DNA of 64,000 bases from Zizania palustris (Eukaryota; Streptophyta; Magnoliopsida; Poales; Poaceae), in NCBI GenBank assembly GCA_019279435.1, contig JAAALK010000086.1, positions 21,249,913 through 21,313,912 of the forward strand. Direction: 5' to 3'. Positions 23,478-35,640 of this stretch are shown in pieces. Each line of letters starts with the position of its first letter. Position 1 is the first letter of the stretch. The translations under genes were made by a program, and so were the position numbers. Under the pieces are notes generated by a model that did no database searches, was not told where the DNA came from, and saw only the letters and a list, made by a program, of their open reading frames with translations.

Positions 23478-25132
23478 TAATTACACATGAATCATCCGGT
23501 TTTGTTATGACTTGTGATGAGGTGACGTTTGTTTACACGTGCAAGCGTTCGAATTACTCCCTCTCGAGGCAGCAATATGGGCGTGCTTAGGAAATTGCAA
23601 GATGGCGTGGTTCAAATTTGGGGGGGGGGGGGGGGGGGGGGCTTTGTTCCTCTCATCCATTGTGCAGGTCGTTTCTATCTTAAGTCAAACAACGAGATTA
23701 TATAATATGTTCTATCATTTATAAGCTCATCTATTTTGACTAGCTGTGTCTCAATAGCTCTTATTGATTCCTTTAATGTAAACGTCAATGTCACTGACAC
23801 ATAGGTTCTAACATTATCAGACCTACATGTCAATAATAAGTCATGGTGATGGCGATGCCAGATGATCTTATTTTATTATACTACGAGAGAGTTCCTGATT
23901 TTAATATATTACCACTAAAATGTTTTTTCAGGCCAATAACACTAAAATTGTCATCTTTTAGAATATCCAATAGTACACTAAAATGGACTAAATTTACCTT
24001 TTATCTTCTTCCTCCGACCTCATCAAGCTCACTTCCAAATCTAACAGGCATTGTCGCCTTCTCGATCTCCATGACCCAGCGGAAGCCACGTGCCGCAAAC
24101 GCCTAGACGATATGGGGCATGTTTGGTTGACAGCCACAATTTTCCTCACCACAAATGCGGCTGCCACACTTGTGGCGTGACAATTGTGGTTGCGAACGAG
24201 ACCCATGATCTTTGCAATGACAATATGACATCTATCTGAATTTTCCTATTATGTTTCCTGTGGTTGAAGCGCGCACACCCGATCCAACCAGATCTAATGT
24301 GATCCGCATTTGGATTAATTAGACCAGACATTGAATCCACGAGATGGTCTGAATTTCTGAATTTTCGTCGGTGACTTGGGTGGCCGCAAACCGTTCCTGC
24401 ATGCAGGGCTGCAGGCGACATGTTTTCTCTTTGTGATCATACTGTATGTAGGCAGGGCTGGGACGCCGGCAGTTTTGTTCCTCACACCTCTCGTCTCACC
24501 GTCGGCCAACTGCCGATCAAGAGATTTTAACTCCAGTACTCGCAGTATACGTAGCAATTCTCAGGACAAATCATCTGATTGCAATGCACAGCTGCACGAG
24601 CATTATTTAACTTATCCCCTACACGACGTCCCCTGCCATGTGAGGATGAGATAGCAGAGAGCCACACTGTTGCTTGCGTGGTCGCAGGAGAACACGAGGG
24701 CTAGTGACAACTAGTCAATAGTTTAGCGAGGCGCGACAAAACACCAGCTTTTGTAATGACACTAAACACATCCCCGTTGGAAATTGCAGATTTCAGATTT
24801 CAGAGCTTTTCATCACATGCATGCTAACCAATTACAGTTGCGTTGGGATCTTGGGAAAAGCTGAGCTGCTTTGCCTCTAGCTTAATTTTGTCTGTGTATG
24901 GCCGTATTGGGTGGTGCAAAAATCATGGAGTAAATTTAATGATATGAAATATAGTCGAAACCTACAAAATTTAGCTGAATTGTGCAAAGATTTACCCGGA
25001 TGTTAGCAAACCTTAGCATGTTAGCAACGCTCAAATCAAATGTATTCCAAAACTCCAAATAGGTTAGCATTGTGGACCAACGATTTTTTTTTTGAAATGA
25101 TATATTTTTAAAAATAAATTTCAAATCTGGTA
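23478..25132. other. Intergenic, includes a 22-G run at 23620-23641
   Basis: No gene was supported. The poly-G run is unusual for plant DNA and may be of uncertain length. Between 24114 and 24775 the ends GGGGCATGTTTGGTT and CTAAACACATCCCC hint at another terminal-inverted-repeat element, but no clean target duplication is visible. Confidence 0.35.
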
Positions 25133-25386
25133 CTCCCTCCGGTTTCAAAAATGATGTCGTTTTAGACATGATTTAAGATACCAAGGAATGATTAATTTGT
25201 GTATACTTTCCTTGTTTGCCCCTATTAAATACAATGCATTAATAAAGATAGCACGGGAAACGAGAATAAAGTAGTACTACTTCGGGGGTATAAACGTCCA
25301 AAATGCACAATAAAATATAAAACGACATCTTTTAGGCAACTTTTGATACAAGTCTAAAACGACTTCCTTTAGGAAACTGGAGGGAG
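25133..25386. mobile_element. Stowaway MITE (Tc1/mariner)
   Basis: The ends CTCCCTCCGGTTTC and GAAACTGGAGGGAG are flanked by TA on both sides. The interior carries AAAACGACAT/ATGTCGTTTT inverted motifs. Confidence 0.85.
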
Positions 25387-25414
25387 TACATGTTTTTGAA
25401 AAAGTATAAAACTA

Positions 25415-25760
25415 ACCTTCTGTCGATTGATGAAGTGCCGATCTAGGGTTTTAGGCCCTAGATCAGCACTTCATCGACTGATCTATCTAGTCTGAATCGA
25501 CTGATCTAGTGAATCCAACGCTATGTCAAACACCGACATATTTGACCGATCAGTGCCGATCCAGCAATTTGTTAGATGATGAAACACCGATCTAGCGCCC
25601 CCTCGACGTTTCATCTACCGACAAAGCGTTGGAGCTGCCCGATCGGTCCGATCAACTTAAATCGACCAATGAAGTCCGATTAACTTACATCGACCAATGA
25701 AGTGCTGATTTAGGACCTAAATCCTTATATCAGCACTTGGAATGTTGACATAAAATCAGT
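25415..25760. repeat. Foldback-like repeat with recurring GAAGTGCCGATCTAG-type motifs
   Basis: Variants of TCGACCAATGAAGTGCTGAT occur at least five times in both orientations (25424, 25470, 25575, 25670, 25700), so the region can fold into several alternative hairpins. Boundaries are not defined. A sequence of similar style lies at 49157-49466. Confidence 0.4.
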
Positions 25761-25839
25761 TTTACAATAAAAAAACGTATACCAGATTTAAAATTTGTTT
25801 TAGAAAATATATTATTAAAAAAAATCGTGGACCGGAGTG

Positions 25840-26065
25840 CCAGAAGTGGGCTTTGACGTCTGCAAGAAGTGGGCTTCATCAGCCCGGTCCATATAAGAAC
25901 GGGAGATAGGAAGACGGGACCGGAGAAGTGGAGGCCGGAGAGGACGGGGTGGCCTCTTCCCCTACGCGGGAGGCGTTCGTCCGCCTCGCAGTCGCATTCC
26001 GCCGCCCCCAAAATTCCCGGGGGGCGAGAAGGCGCCGCCGCCGAGCAGACGCGGCGGCGGGAGCG
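25840..26065 (+). promoter_or_regulatory. Probable promoter and 5' leader of the dihydrouridine synthase gene
   Basis: It contains two TGGGCT motifs (about 25848 and 25871) and an inverse AGCCC at 25881, resembling plant Site II (TGGGCY) elements common in promoters of growth-related and translation genes. ATATAAG at 25891-25897 lies about 170 bp before the ATG and could be the TATA element. This is inferred from motifs only. Confidence 0.35.
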
Positions 26066-29000
26066 ATGGAGTACCGTGACAAGCTGGTGCTCGCGCCCAT
26101 GGTCCGCGTGGTAACCTCTCCTCTCGATCCAGCCCCCCTCCGGCCCTCCCTTGTCTCTCAAACCGCAGCAGCGTCCACCGGGTTCTCCACTTCTCCCCCT
26201 CCAGCGGCGGCGCGTGAGGCGGGAGCGTAGGATACTAGGATCCGAGTTTTAGCCCGGCGATCTGGATCCTGGATTTAGGCGTCCTAGAGCGGCAAGCTCT
26301 AGGTTATCGATCGCGCGGCACGGGGTGGACGAGTACGTCTCTCTGGTGGGTTGTTCCGTGGGCGAGGGCTGCGAGCTGATGTTGTGGCCATGCTGCAAAC
26401 TGTACTAGCCAAATCGTTAGTCTGGGCTATGTCGAGTTGGAATTTGGAAACAGGAGTTTTAGCTCCAGAGATCTGAATCCTAGTGTCTCTGACTTTCTGC
26501 ATGTAGGAAACCGTGTTGCATGCGTTGGACTTACTCTGGACGTGAATAAGTTGCATGCTTCTCTATTTCTGAGGTGATTTAACGTTTTATATTGAGTGTA
26601 AATACTCCTTGGTTGATGTCCAAGTGAACTATTTGAGAGAAATTTCTCAGTTAATTCCTGTAGCTGAAGTATCAAAGGTTGCAGGTCTATTTGATTGATG
26701 AGAAAGTTGAGATTACTAACTTAGTTGGTGCTTCCAAGTGCCAAATGTAGGAATGAACTATGGACCATGTATTACAAGCTAATGTAATGCTTTTTCAAGT
26801 ATTGGAATTGGTGGGCATATGTGGAATACAATTTTAAGGGGCAAACCATGGTTTTGTTGAGTGCCGTTAGGACACCTTTTGTCAACACTGAAAACATGGG
26901 ACATTGATCTCCCATTTCTTTACTTATGAATGTCACTGTGCATACCATTTCTGCTTTCAACTTAAGCAGCATTATGGTACCTTTTTGAGAACTGAGATAG
27001 ATGACAATGAATACTCATCTTTGTTTTGCCAATTACCTTTTCAGGGTAGTCTGCCATTTAGGCTAATGGCTGCTGAATATGGTGCTGATATTACTTATGG
27101 AGAAGAAATAATAGATCATAAGTTTCTGAAGTGTGAACGTGTTACAAATGGTATCGCAATTCAATTGGTGTCTGACAATTTATTACAATCTCACTACTAT
27201 GCATCTGTATTAATTAATAACAGTGACATAACTACTTCTCACCAAGTCATAATGTTATTAAACAGTTAAGGGCATGCATATATGATAGTATTTGGATAAC
27301 CTGACTCCAATAATGTTTCATTTGGACTACATGATTGAATATATTGATCTTAAAAGTTAAAATCTTATTTATTACTGGAGGATTAGCATTGAAGATCAAG
27401 AAAATATAAGTTCAGATAACCTTACAATTGTTGAGTTAGATGCTATATGAAATAAACTTTCAATTTTACCTGTGAAGTTGGGGAAACTTTTAACACTTTC
27501 ATCTATCTGACCTCTATTTTCCCCCACAGTGTTAGTTTTGTATTGTATGTCCCCATGCTAATCATGTTTATTAATGTTACTCAGAATCTCTTGGGACTAC
27601 TGATTTTTTGGAGAGAGGGACTGATAATGTAGTGTTTCGTACTTGCCCAAAAGAAAGGGATATGGTTGTATTCCAAATGGGAACATCAGATGCTGTAAGG
27701 GCACTGAAAGCTGCTCAGATCGTGTAAGTCTTATTTCTGAAATTATTTAGCATCCAAGTTCTGAAGTAAAGGTCATGGTTGCTACCTGAATTGTTTCATC
27801 TGATCAAGGCATTGGTTGTTTTAACCTCTCCTTTAGATCTTTTCTTTGATCATAGTTTCCATCCTTGCCAGGTGTAATGATGTCGCTGCTATAGATATCA
27901 ACATGGGTTGCCCCAAATCTTTCTCTATCAGTGGTGGAATGGGAGCTGCATTACTCTCTAAACCTGAGCTTATTCATGATGTATTCAATCTTATTGTTTT
28001 GTTTTATTGTTTTCTTATCCTGGAAATCCATGCACTTATTCAGGTGTGCAAATTATATCATGTAGATTTTGACCACATTGCGGAGGAACTTGGACACAAC
28101 TGTGACGTGTAAAATCCGCCTTCTGAACACACGTCAGGACACTGTAGAGTTGGCACGTCGAATTGAGAAGACTGGTGTTCCAGCTCTTGCTGTGCATGGA
28201 AGGTATGGGTATTAAATACTCTTTTGAGTTTTGATAGATAACCATAGTACCATACTCACCCACTCTACTCTATAATATGCAATTTTCCAGCTGTACATCT
28301 CCAACTTTCAATTGAGTTGAAATGACTATGTTTAAGAATTCAGGTGAAAATTGTATTGATATGCAATAATTTGGGTTGTGCCACTATATTTAAAGGATCT
28401 AAAATGATGTTGCTCAAATCCATGGACAATTCAATCAGCTGCTTGGCGTTTTTTGCCTCTTCATTTCCTTGACATATGAGATTTCCATTGACTACATTTT
28501 AGATATATTTTATAAGTCATTATTTCAATACGAATTCATGCTGCAAAATAATGTCATATATCTTATGCCCATTTTCATCTGTCTTTTTTTTGTTGTGAAA
28601 ATTGGTTTCCCTAATGTTAGACTCCTTTACGTGTGCAGAAAGGTCAAAGACAGGCCAAAAGATCCTGCTAAGTGGGATGAGATTGCGGATGTTGTATCTG
28701 CACTGTCAATTCCTGTTATAGCTAATGGAGATGTATTTGAATATGATGATTTTAAAAGGATTAAAGATGCTACAGGTCTGTATGATCTTTTCTCAATAAA
28801 TATTTTTCAGTTTGCTCTGTTTAGTAACTACGTGTTCAATCAGTTTTCTTGGTTTGGTAAGTAACTGTTTGTTCAGCAGAGTAAAGCAAATGGGGGGAGA
28901 TATACATATGAATATAGTATTTGTCTCATTTGTGTTCCTCCATTTATCAGTTATAATCTATCATTATTGAGCTTAGTTTTCTTCTAGTCAAAGCAAAAAT

Positions 29001-31129
29001 CTATGTGTTGGGTATGCTTATCAGGGTGCCGCTAAGGCATTGCCTAGGTGGTAAGGTGGTGTGGCATGGGAAAGGTGTCCCGCCACCTTAGTTGTCGAGG
29101 GTGCCAGGGTGGGGCTGTGGGGGCCCAGATTTTGCTCGGTCCAGGCTATGAGGAAGATCTGTGTGATGATGCGGGCAATGAATGATATGAGGAATAAAAT
29201 CCATATGATGATGTGGATGTGAGTGATTATGATGAAGCTTCTGGTGCCCAAGATGGAGAACAAAATGATTTAGCTACCAATCCCAATGAGTTCGATGATG
29301 ACTATTGAGATTTGAGAGATGGGATAGTTGGAATGTTGAACTATTTGCTACTTCTATAATGACATATTGCTATTGTTATTCAGAATTTGCTACTTATCTA
29401 TTGATATTTGTTTTCTTAATTCCTATATTTCTATGTTAGTAAGGTGTCGCCTTGCGTTACGCCTTACTGCTTAAAAGTTATAAAGGTAGTTGGGTGCCTA
29501 GCCTTACCGCCTTAATAACTATGGTGTTGGGAGCTGTTACTGTCATGATTCTAGTCTGTTTCCTAAACACCATAAGATATTAAAGTTCTGAAGGAAAAAT
29601 CTGTCTACAATTTTCATTTATGAATAACTGTGTCTCACAGGCTTTCTTGAGAATTAGCAATTTTTACCCGTGCTGTTGGGGTGCTACTTGGAGAGTTGGA
29701 GTGCAATGGTAGATCCTTTTTCATGTTTCCATCGATTGGTTTATATCTTGGTTTATGCAATTGCCAGGTGCGGCATCTGTAATGGTGGCTAGAGGTGCCA
29801 TGTGGAACGCCTCAATTTTTTGTGCCAAAGGGAAAAAAACCTTGGGAGGATGTCAAAAGAGAGTATGTGAGAAAGGTATTTGATTGTGCTCCTGACACCT
29901 CTTTTCTATCTGAACTCCACTCTTGTTTTGTCTTACTTTTACATCATGGCAAAAACTTAACAGGTTTCTTTGTCCTAGTTCTATGTAATAATTAGTACTG
30001 CTTTATTTCTTGCATTGACACCACATTACATTGTAATTATTTTCTGCAGAGTATTTTGTGGGAAAATGATTTGAAGAGCACAAAACAAACCTTAAAAGAA
30101 CTGATAATGCACTATTCTTGCCTTGAACTCCCTGAAGGGAAAGGTATTAACAAGTGTGATACAGGAGCTGATTTAGCGTAAGTGACATCAATTTTCTATT
30201 TGCTTTGTTTCATAAATTATTCACAATTGATGTGTTCAGTATGCATTACATTTGGATATTATTTTCCCGTCTAGTCTACATGACAAGTTTTGCATCTCTT
30301 AACCCATCGATAGTGCTGCCTTTTCCTAAGTCGAGTTCATTTTCATGACTATAATACATGGCACGCTGAATACCATTTTTTGGATGTCGCCTACGTATGA
30401 AGTGGACCATGTGCTGAATTCCTGTGAAAATCCCGTAAAATTCATGTGTTCTTAACCTTTTCATGTCCTTTTCATGTCTAACTATTTCAGCTTCTTTCCA
30501 AGCTGCTTTCATGGTTTTGTGGTCATACAAAAGTACTCCTTTCATTCAAAAATATTAGACCTATTACTTTTTACATCAAGAATAAGGAAAAAAATAATAA
30601 TACTACTATTATATGCATGAAACTATATGACTATTAAATTTCTCATATATTCATTCTAATGCATTAAATAGTACTACTATTTCATGTATAAAACCACATG
30701 GCTAGCACCATAAACGAAGCTCATTTAATACTTGAGCCTAGATAAACTATAAATAGGTCTAAGATTTTTGGAAATGTAATAGGTCTAAGATTTTTGGACG
30801 GAGGGAGTAGTACTGTAAAAGTGCATCCACATGGTCATTGTTTTACACATGTTGTCACTTGTCACCAATGTATTTCTAAATATTTTCATATATTCAGATT
30901 TTTTTTTTGTACTCGTCTTTTGGTATTTTGTTGAAGTCGTCTTAGTGAACCATTCCGTGTGATAATTGCATCTTATTCTGCAATGTTGGTTTTCCCATTT
31001 CGCTTGTTTGTATTGTTAAATTGAAGTATCCTTTTGGCAGTCAATCTTATTGTCTATTCTTTTCATATTTCTAGGAAACTATACGGGGAAGAGGACTACT
31101 ATAATTTTGTTGTTTCGAATAGGAATTGA
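26066..31129 (+). CDS. tRNA-dihydrouridine synthase (DUS2-like), nine exons, one homopolymer frameshift
   Basis: Exons: 26066-26110, 27045-27150, 27585-27723, 27872-27980, 28066-28202, 28639-28775, 29768-29875, 30050-30177 and 31075-31129, all GT-AG. Joined, they encode about 320 residues of an FMN-dependent enzyme that reduces uridine to dihydrouridine in tRNA. Landmarks are the N-terminal KLVLAPMVRVGSLPFR, the catalytic cysteine in DINMGCPKSFSISGGMG (about residue 110), VPALAVHGR, PVIANGDV and VMVARGAMWNAS. Exon phases agree across all junctions except exon 7, which is one base too long: an A7 run at 29833-29839 where GKKPWEDVK needs A6. The codons before and after it are otherwise intact, so I suspect a consensus error, but as written the gene is broken near residue 240. 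Introns 6 and 8 carry a hAT remnant and a Stowaway MITE. The start is the first ATG ahead of the conserved motif. Confidence 0.9.
29026..29525 (+). mobile_element. hAT transposon remnant in intron 6 of the dihydrouridine synthase gene
   Basis: The ends resemble a common plant hAT family (GGTGCCGCTAAGGC on the left; ACCGCCTTAATAACTATGG on the right). The middle, about 29140-29310, encodes an acidic tail broken by stops (DEASGAQDGEQNDLATNPN) that looks like the C-terminus of a hAT transposase. The element is too short to be active. Confidence 0.45.
30536..30807. mobile_element. Stowaway MITE in intron 8
   Basis: It runs from CTCCTTTCATTCAAAAATAT to TTTTTGGACGGAGGGAG, flanked by TA on both sides. 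Repeated AGGTCTAAGATTTTTGGA sequence lies at the right end. Confidence 0.75.
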
Positions 31130-31738
31130 ACAAGTTGATTTTGCTAACACTCATGTGATACAGGTATTGATTTGAAAAAAATACTTACATACCATTATAA
31201 TTTTCAAGAATTGCCTACACGCTTCTCATTGACACATGTGCATCATGTGCTACTTGTGAAAAGCAAATGAATGTTTTGTTAGGGTTAATGCAACTTGTGA
31301 AAGCCAATTTGTTCACTGCAGATTTATTAACTTGTACTTCAAAACCTAAAATTTTGTTGGAACTGAAAGTGTTAGCTATTGCAACTATAAAAAATAAAAA
31401 ATATTTAAATAGGCAGTAAAGTTTGTTAATACCTTGCCGGTTATCACTGGAAATGGAACATCGCTTGAGTCTGAACTACTCCACATGATAGTATGTGATG
31501 CCCAATCTATGTCCACTTGTCAGGTTGTCACATCAGAAACTGATGAGATTTTTAATGAAAAGTAAGAACGGTATTAGGCTGTCATCCCTGTGAAATGTCT
31601 AACTCAAGAACTACAAGTCACATTAATGGCTCGAGGTCAATGTTACAAGTCCAAATTTATGTAGCATGTCTGTCAATTTTCATGACCCGTTATTTGGAGA
31701 TTGGGAGTGTAGACCAGGAGGTATCCGCTCTGTCGATT
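31130..31738. other. 3' flank of the dihydrouridine synthase gene, nothing else recognised
   Basis: AT-rich sequence that should contain the gene's 3' UTR. No terminal repeats or coding frames are supported. Confidence 0.4.
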
Positions 31739-31912
31739 AGACACCTTCTCCCTTCACTCACGTCACGCGGTACATTGCCGGCAACGCCCCGATGCCGGAG
31801 ATGGCGCCGACGTTCGATTCGTTCGCCATGTCCTTCCCTTCCATCGTCACCACGAGCGTCAGCCCCACGTCCGCCGGTGTCTCTGCCTTCCCCGGCCTCT
31901 ACGGTGGAAGGT
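31739..31912 (+). pseudogene. Orphan coding-like fragment
   Basis: One plus-strand frame reads without stops for about 57 codons, including RYIAGNAPMPEMAPTFDSF and SVSPTSAGVSAFPGLYGGR, ending in TGA at about 31912. The third codon positions are strongly GC-biased in contrast to the AT-rich surroundings. There is no start codon and I do not recognise the family. It could be a displaced exon or a captured gene piece. Confidence 0.35.
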
Positions 31913-32086
31913 GAACAAACGCTAAACAACCGACGTAATAATTGTTACAAGTTTACAACAACCCAATCTCCTTCGCGGCTGTTGGTGACTTATCAGTTGT
32001 CATCTCCAGTAACGTTGTGCAGAGCACTATTAGGTTCACCGTTCCCAGCTGATGATTTCTACCAGCCTAGTAGTTTATCCCAGTTA

Positions 32087-34420
32087 GGGCCTGTTCGGTT
32101 GACAGGGATTCAATCCCCAAGAGGATTCTATCCTAGGAGGGATTGAGTGGATCCCTCTCATGTCACTCAATCCCTCTCCTAGATTAATTCCCCTTAGGGA
32201 TTAAATCCCTCCCTTTAATTATTTGTTCTTTTGACTAGGATTAAATCCCTTTGGGGTTTATAATATCTAACCATCATGTTATATAAGATTGAAGAAAATA
32301 TTTGCAAATTTAATTCTAATCAACAAAGTGATTAATAAAATGTTAAACAACAAAGATATAACTAATTACACAATAAAACCACAATTTGATCAAATTATAT
32401 AAGATTGAAGAAAATATTTCAAAGTCATGTTTAACTCCCAAACCACTTGATTATGTTCATAAACTATTTCAAACATTACTTATGACTAAAAAAAGTTCAG
32501 GTGTTATTACTCAAGAGCAACCTCATCTACAAGTTAGGAGTTAGGACCATACAAATCAATAAATCATGGTGACAAACTATGAGTCCAAGGCCACTTTGTT
32601 GTTACTAGTTAACAGAAATAACTGGATGAGAGTTTTCTGTCACTCCATGAGCATTGGGCAGGTATGGACCCCTAGGGCACACAATCGATTCAACAATAAT
32701 TCAGTTTCCTTCCTTGCATATACATACAAGGTCAATACAAATTGCAATAATTTTACAAGGAGTAGAAATATTTCCTGAATCCAGTGATTATAAAAGCAAC
32801 CAGTCCATCATCAATTCTTTTTTAAACAATGTATAACATGTATAATCAGTCATACACTACCATTGCCTTTTTATCATCGTCTTGCCCAAACATAAGAGCA
32901 TCATCTCTTCCTTGATCCCTTACACCATCTTCACGCCCATCACTTCCTATGTATCCACAGAGAAACTATACAAGCACAATAAAAACAGCCCCTGGCAGTA
33001 AATCATTAGCGAAAAAACGATTATATTGCATCATTATGGCATTAATGATTCTAAGTTGTGGTTTTTATTTTGCAGCCTTGCTCAATTGTCAATTTTGACC
33101 AAACTCATCAAGTCATTCTGGATATGGAATAACATGTCAGACTCTTCAGAAGTATAGCATGTGGGGAACACCCAATGACTTCTGAACTAAAAGAACACCA
33201 GTGGACTGTATGGTTTTTAATTGATCAAATGTTTTGCATCTCACTATAAAATTTCAATGATAACTATTGTGCTTACAAAGAATATTTCTGACTAATGTTC
33301 TCAGTGAGCATTAAGAGCTTGGTACAGAAGTACAAAACCCAATAAGATTACTATTTACTAAGCACCATTGCCACTTCTAAAATGCTGATTCCTCAAATCA
33401 TTTAATCACATTGTGTTTAATTTTCTGAGAAACCATGTGGAAGCTCCTGAACAACGGGTGTACCAATTATTGAGAAGTTCTTGCCACATTCACAGTGCAC
33501 ACACAAATGAGCAAGTATTAAACAAAACTAACATTAAAAGTAAGCATGCAACAAAATCATAAGAATTATTCTAGTATTTATTATTTATTTATAACTAGTA
33601 TGCTAGAAGTCTTGTTAACATGGAATTAATATATAGGTAGTAAATGACTAAATGGTCTACTGTTCTACGTGAGCAAGATTATGTACAATTAATATTTGCA
33701 CTGTAGCTACTGTTGGAAGCATCCAGATTCCAGCCTTCAGGCATCAGCTGAGCTTTAAACTAGCATCTGCACTTATTCCTGAAGATTAGTGACTGCCCAC
33801 GCATTGCCCTATTGTGAGCAACAATGTGACAAATGGTAGTATGAAGTGAGGTTGTTGTAATTGCTATGCTTCCCAGGAGACCTCGTAGATTTGGTTGTGG
33901 CAGTTCGAATCGCAAGGGTAAGGGCAATCGATCTTCTGAAATGGACTGCGCTCGTAGAACCAATCTCCAACTGCATCTGCTATTGTCTGCACAGGAGTGA
34001 CGGGGACACAACGACGAGCGAGTCGAAGGGAGCAGCGGTGGGTAAGAGGGTTGCGCCGGCGGACAGAGAAAGGGGAGCCGGGGGAGGAGCACAGAGCTCA
34101 CCGAGAGAGACGGGGAGGAGCACAGAGCTCATCGGGGGAGATTGGGGAGGCGGGGGAGGAGCACTGCCGCGCCGTCGCCTGGTGTCGCGCCCGCGCTGTC
34201 GCCTGGTTTCGCAAGCCAGGGGATTGAATCCACTCCCCAACCCTAGAGGGTAGAATCCCGGACTGGGCTAGGGAAAAAAGAGGGATGTGGGCCGGGTTAC
34301 AATCCCTAAAGGCTTTAACCGAACACACATTTTTTCATGGGCTGGGAATTTTACCAGGCCGGGATAATTCTTGGGGAATTTGGCCCAAATCCCCCATTCC
34401 CAGCCCAACCGAACAGGGCC
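32087..34420. mobile_element. 2.3-kb PIF/Harbinger-type element, no transposase seen
   Basis: The termini GGGCCTGTTCGGTTG and CAACCGAACAGGGCC are a 15-bp inverted pair apart from junction variation, with TTA on each side (32084-32086, 34421-34423). The interior is AT-rich from about 32250 to 33700 and GC-rich from 33850 to 34250. The GC-rich part holds short overlapping frames on both strands (one minus reading includes PFQKIDCPYPCDSNCHNQIY) that I cannot assign. No DDE transposase or Myb-like partner is visible, so it is non-autonomous. Confidence 0.8.
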
Positions 34421-34516
34421 TTAAGCAGTAATACAGCAGAGTGCCTGTGCAAAGCTTCGGTCAGGCAATTTCTCTACTTTCCATACGTATAATCTGCTTT
34501 CTAGTAAATCTCGTTT

Positions 34517-34859
34517 TGCTATGTTGGATTTTATGATATTAATTACTATAACACATCTGATTTTTTTACTGACATGACATTAAATTAATAAAAGAAGAGG
34601 AGGAAGTAGTGTCATCTCCATGACATGATGCTAACATGTTTCTAAGATTGATGAAACGAAATGAAACGTTCACTCTGAGCCAAATCATTTTATCAAAGAG
34701 AGGATATTTAATTCAGTTGTAAAACATTTAATTACACTTGTTAGCCTAAGAAATAGTGAAATGAAACTCTTTACTGAGAGAGAGAGTATTTCATCTAGTT
34801 GCAAAACTAATGTGGCCTTCTAGTAAACAGTGTTATTAAACCCACCACTGTGAATAGTC
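34517..34859 (+). mobile_element. Tourist-like MITE, GGCTATT family, copy 2
   Basis: The right end CCACTGTGAATAGTC is followed by TAA. The left end is degenerate (TGCTATGTTGGATTTTATGA). Interior motifs match the copies at 23119 and 52245. Confidence 0.6.
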
Positions 34860-35003
34860 TAACAAAACTTATTTACTCTCCAATTATGAGTAATCTTAAC
34901 GAGAAAATTGGTTATCTGTCATTCCGTGCATGGCAAAATTGCCACTTGCATTGTGCACTTTGCAAAAATACCCTTCTCAATGTTGCATCTTCGATTTCTT
35001 TGC

Positions 35004-35640
35004 CTCTTTAGATTTCTGCCACCTAGTCATTAGGTGTACCTAACGGTGCAGGGCATGTGGCCATGTCTGGCGAAGGTGGCGCGGGGCAGCACAGCGTTAC
35101 TGGAGCGGATGGGGTGCGACGCAACTGGCGTAGATGGCGGGTGGTGTGGTTGACGTGGTTGGCAAGGGAGTCCGATAGAGGTGGTGCGGACCGTCGGGCA
35201 AGTTGACGACAATGACACAAACAGAGAGGCTGATGGGAGCAACGTTGTTGGCGGGAGTCGCACGGAAGAGGATGGCTACCTTTGTCATCGGTTATGTATC
35301 TCTACCTCTCGGGCCACGCCGCCCAGTTCCACGTTCGAGCATTCATTAGTATACGACATAGTCTTACAAGTGAAAAAACCTTTTATATTTCAAAAGACTA
35401 ATCCAAAGAAGGATGACTGGTCTTCTTTATAAGATGCTCGTAGTTCCCTTGCATGGATGAGGTGAAACTAAAATTTGCTTTTAATGTAACTCACTGGTTC
35501 AATCGATCCAAATGGTCTAATAACTTAACACCTCAACATCCTCGACATGCCACTCTACAAGACACACCGCCTTGCGCCGGTTGCACACTCTGTACCATTA
35601 GATCCGTTATGTGGCTAGGTGGCAGAAATCCAAAGAGGTC
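35004..35640. mobile_element. Element bounded by an inverted repeat of about 30 bp
   Basis: TTTCTGCCACCTAGTCAT near 35014-35031 pairs with GTGGCTAGGTGGCAGAAA near 35612-35629, with flanking CCTCTTTAGA / TCCAAAGAGG also matching. The interior 35040-35270 is GC-rich with no identifiable gene. The superfamily is uncertain and no target duplication was identified. Confidence 0.45.
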
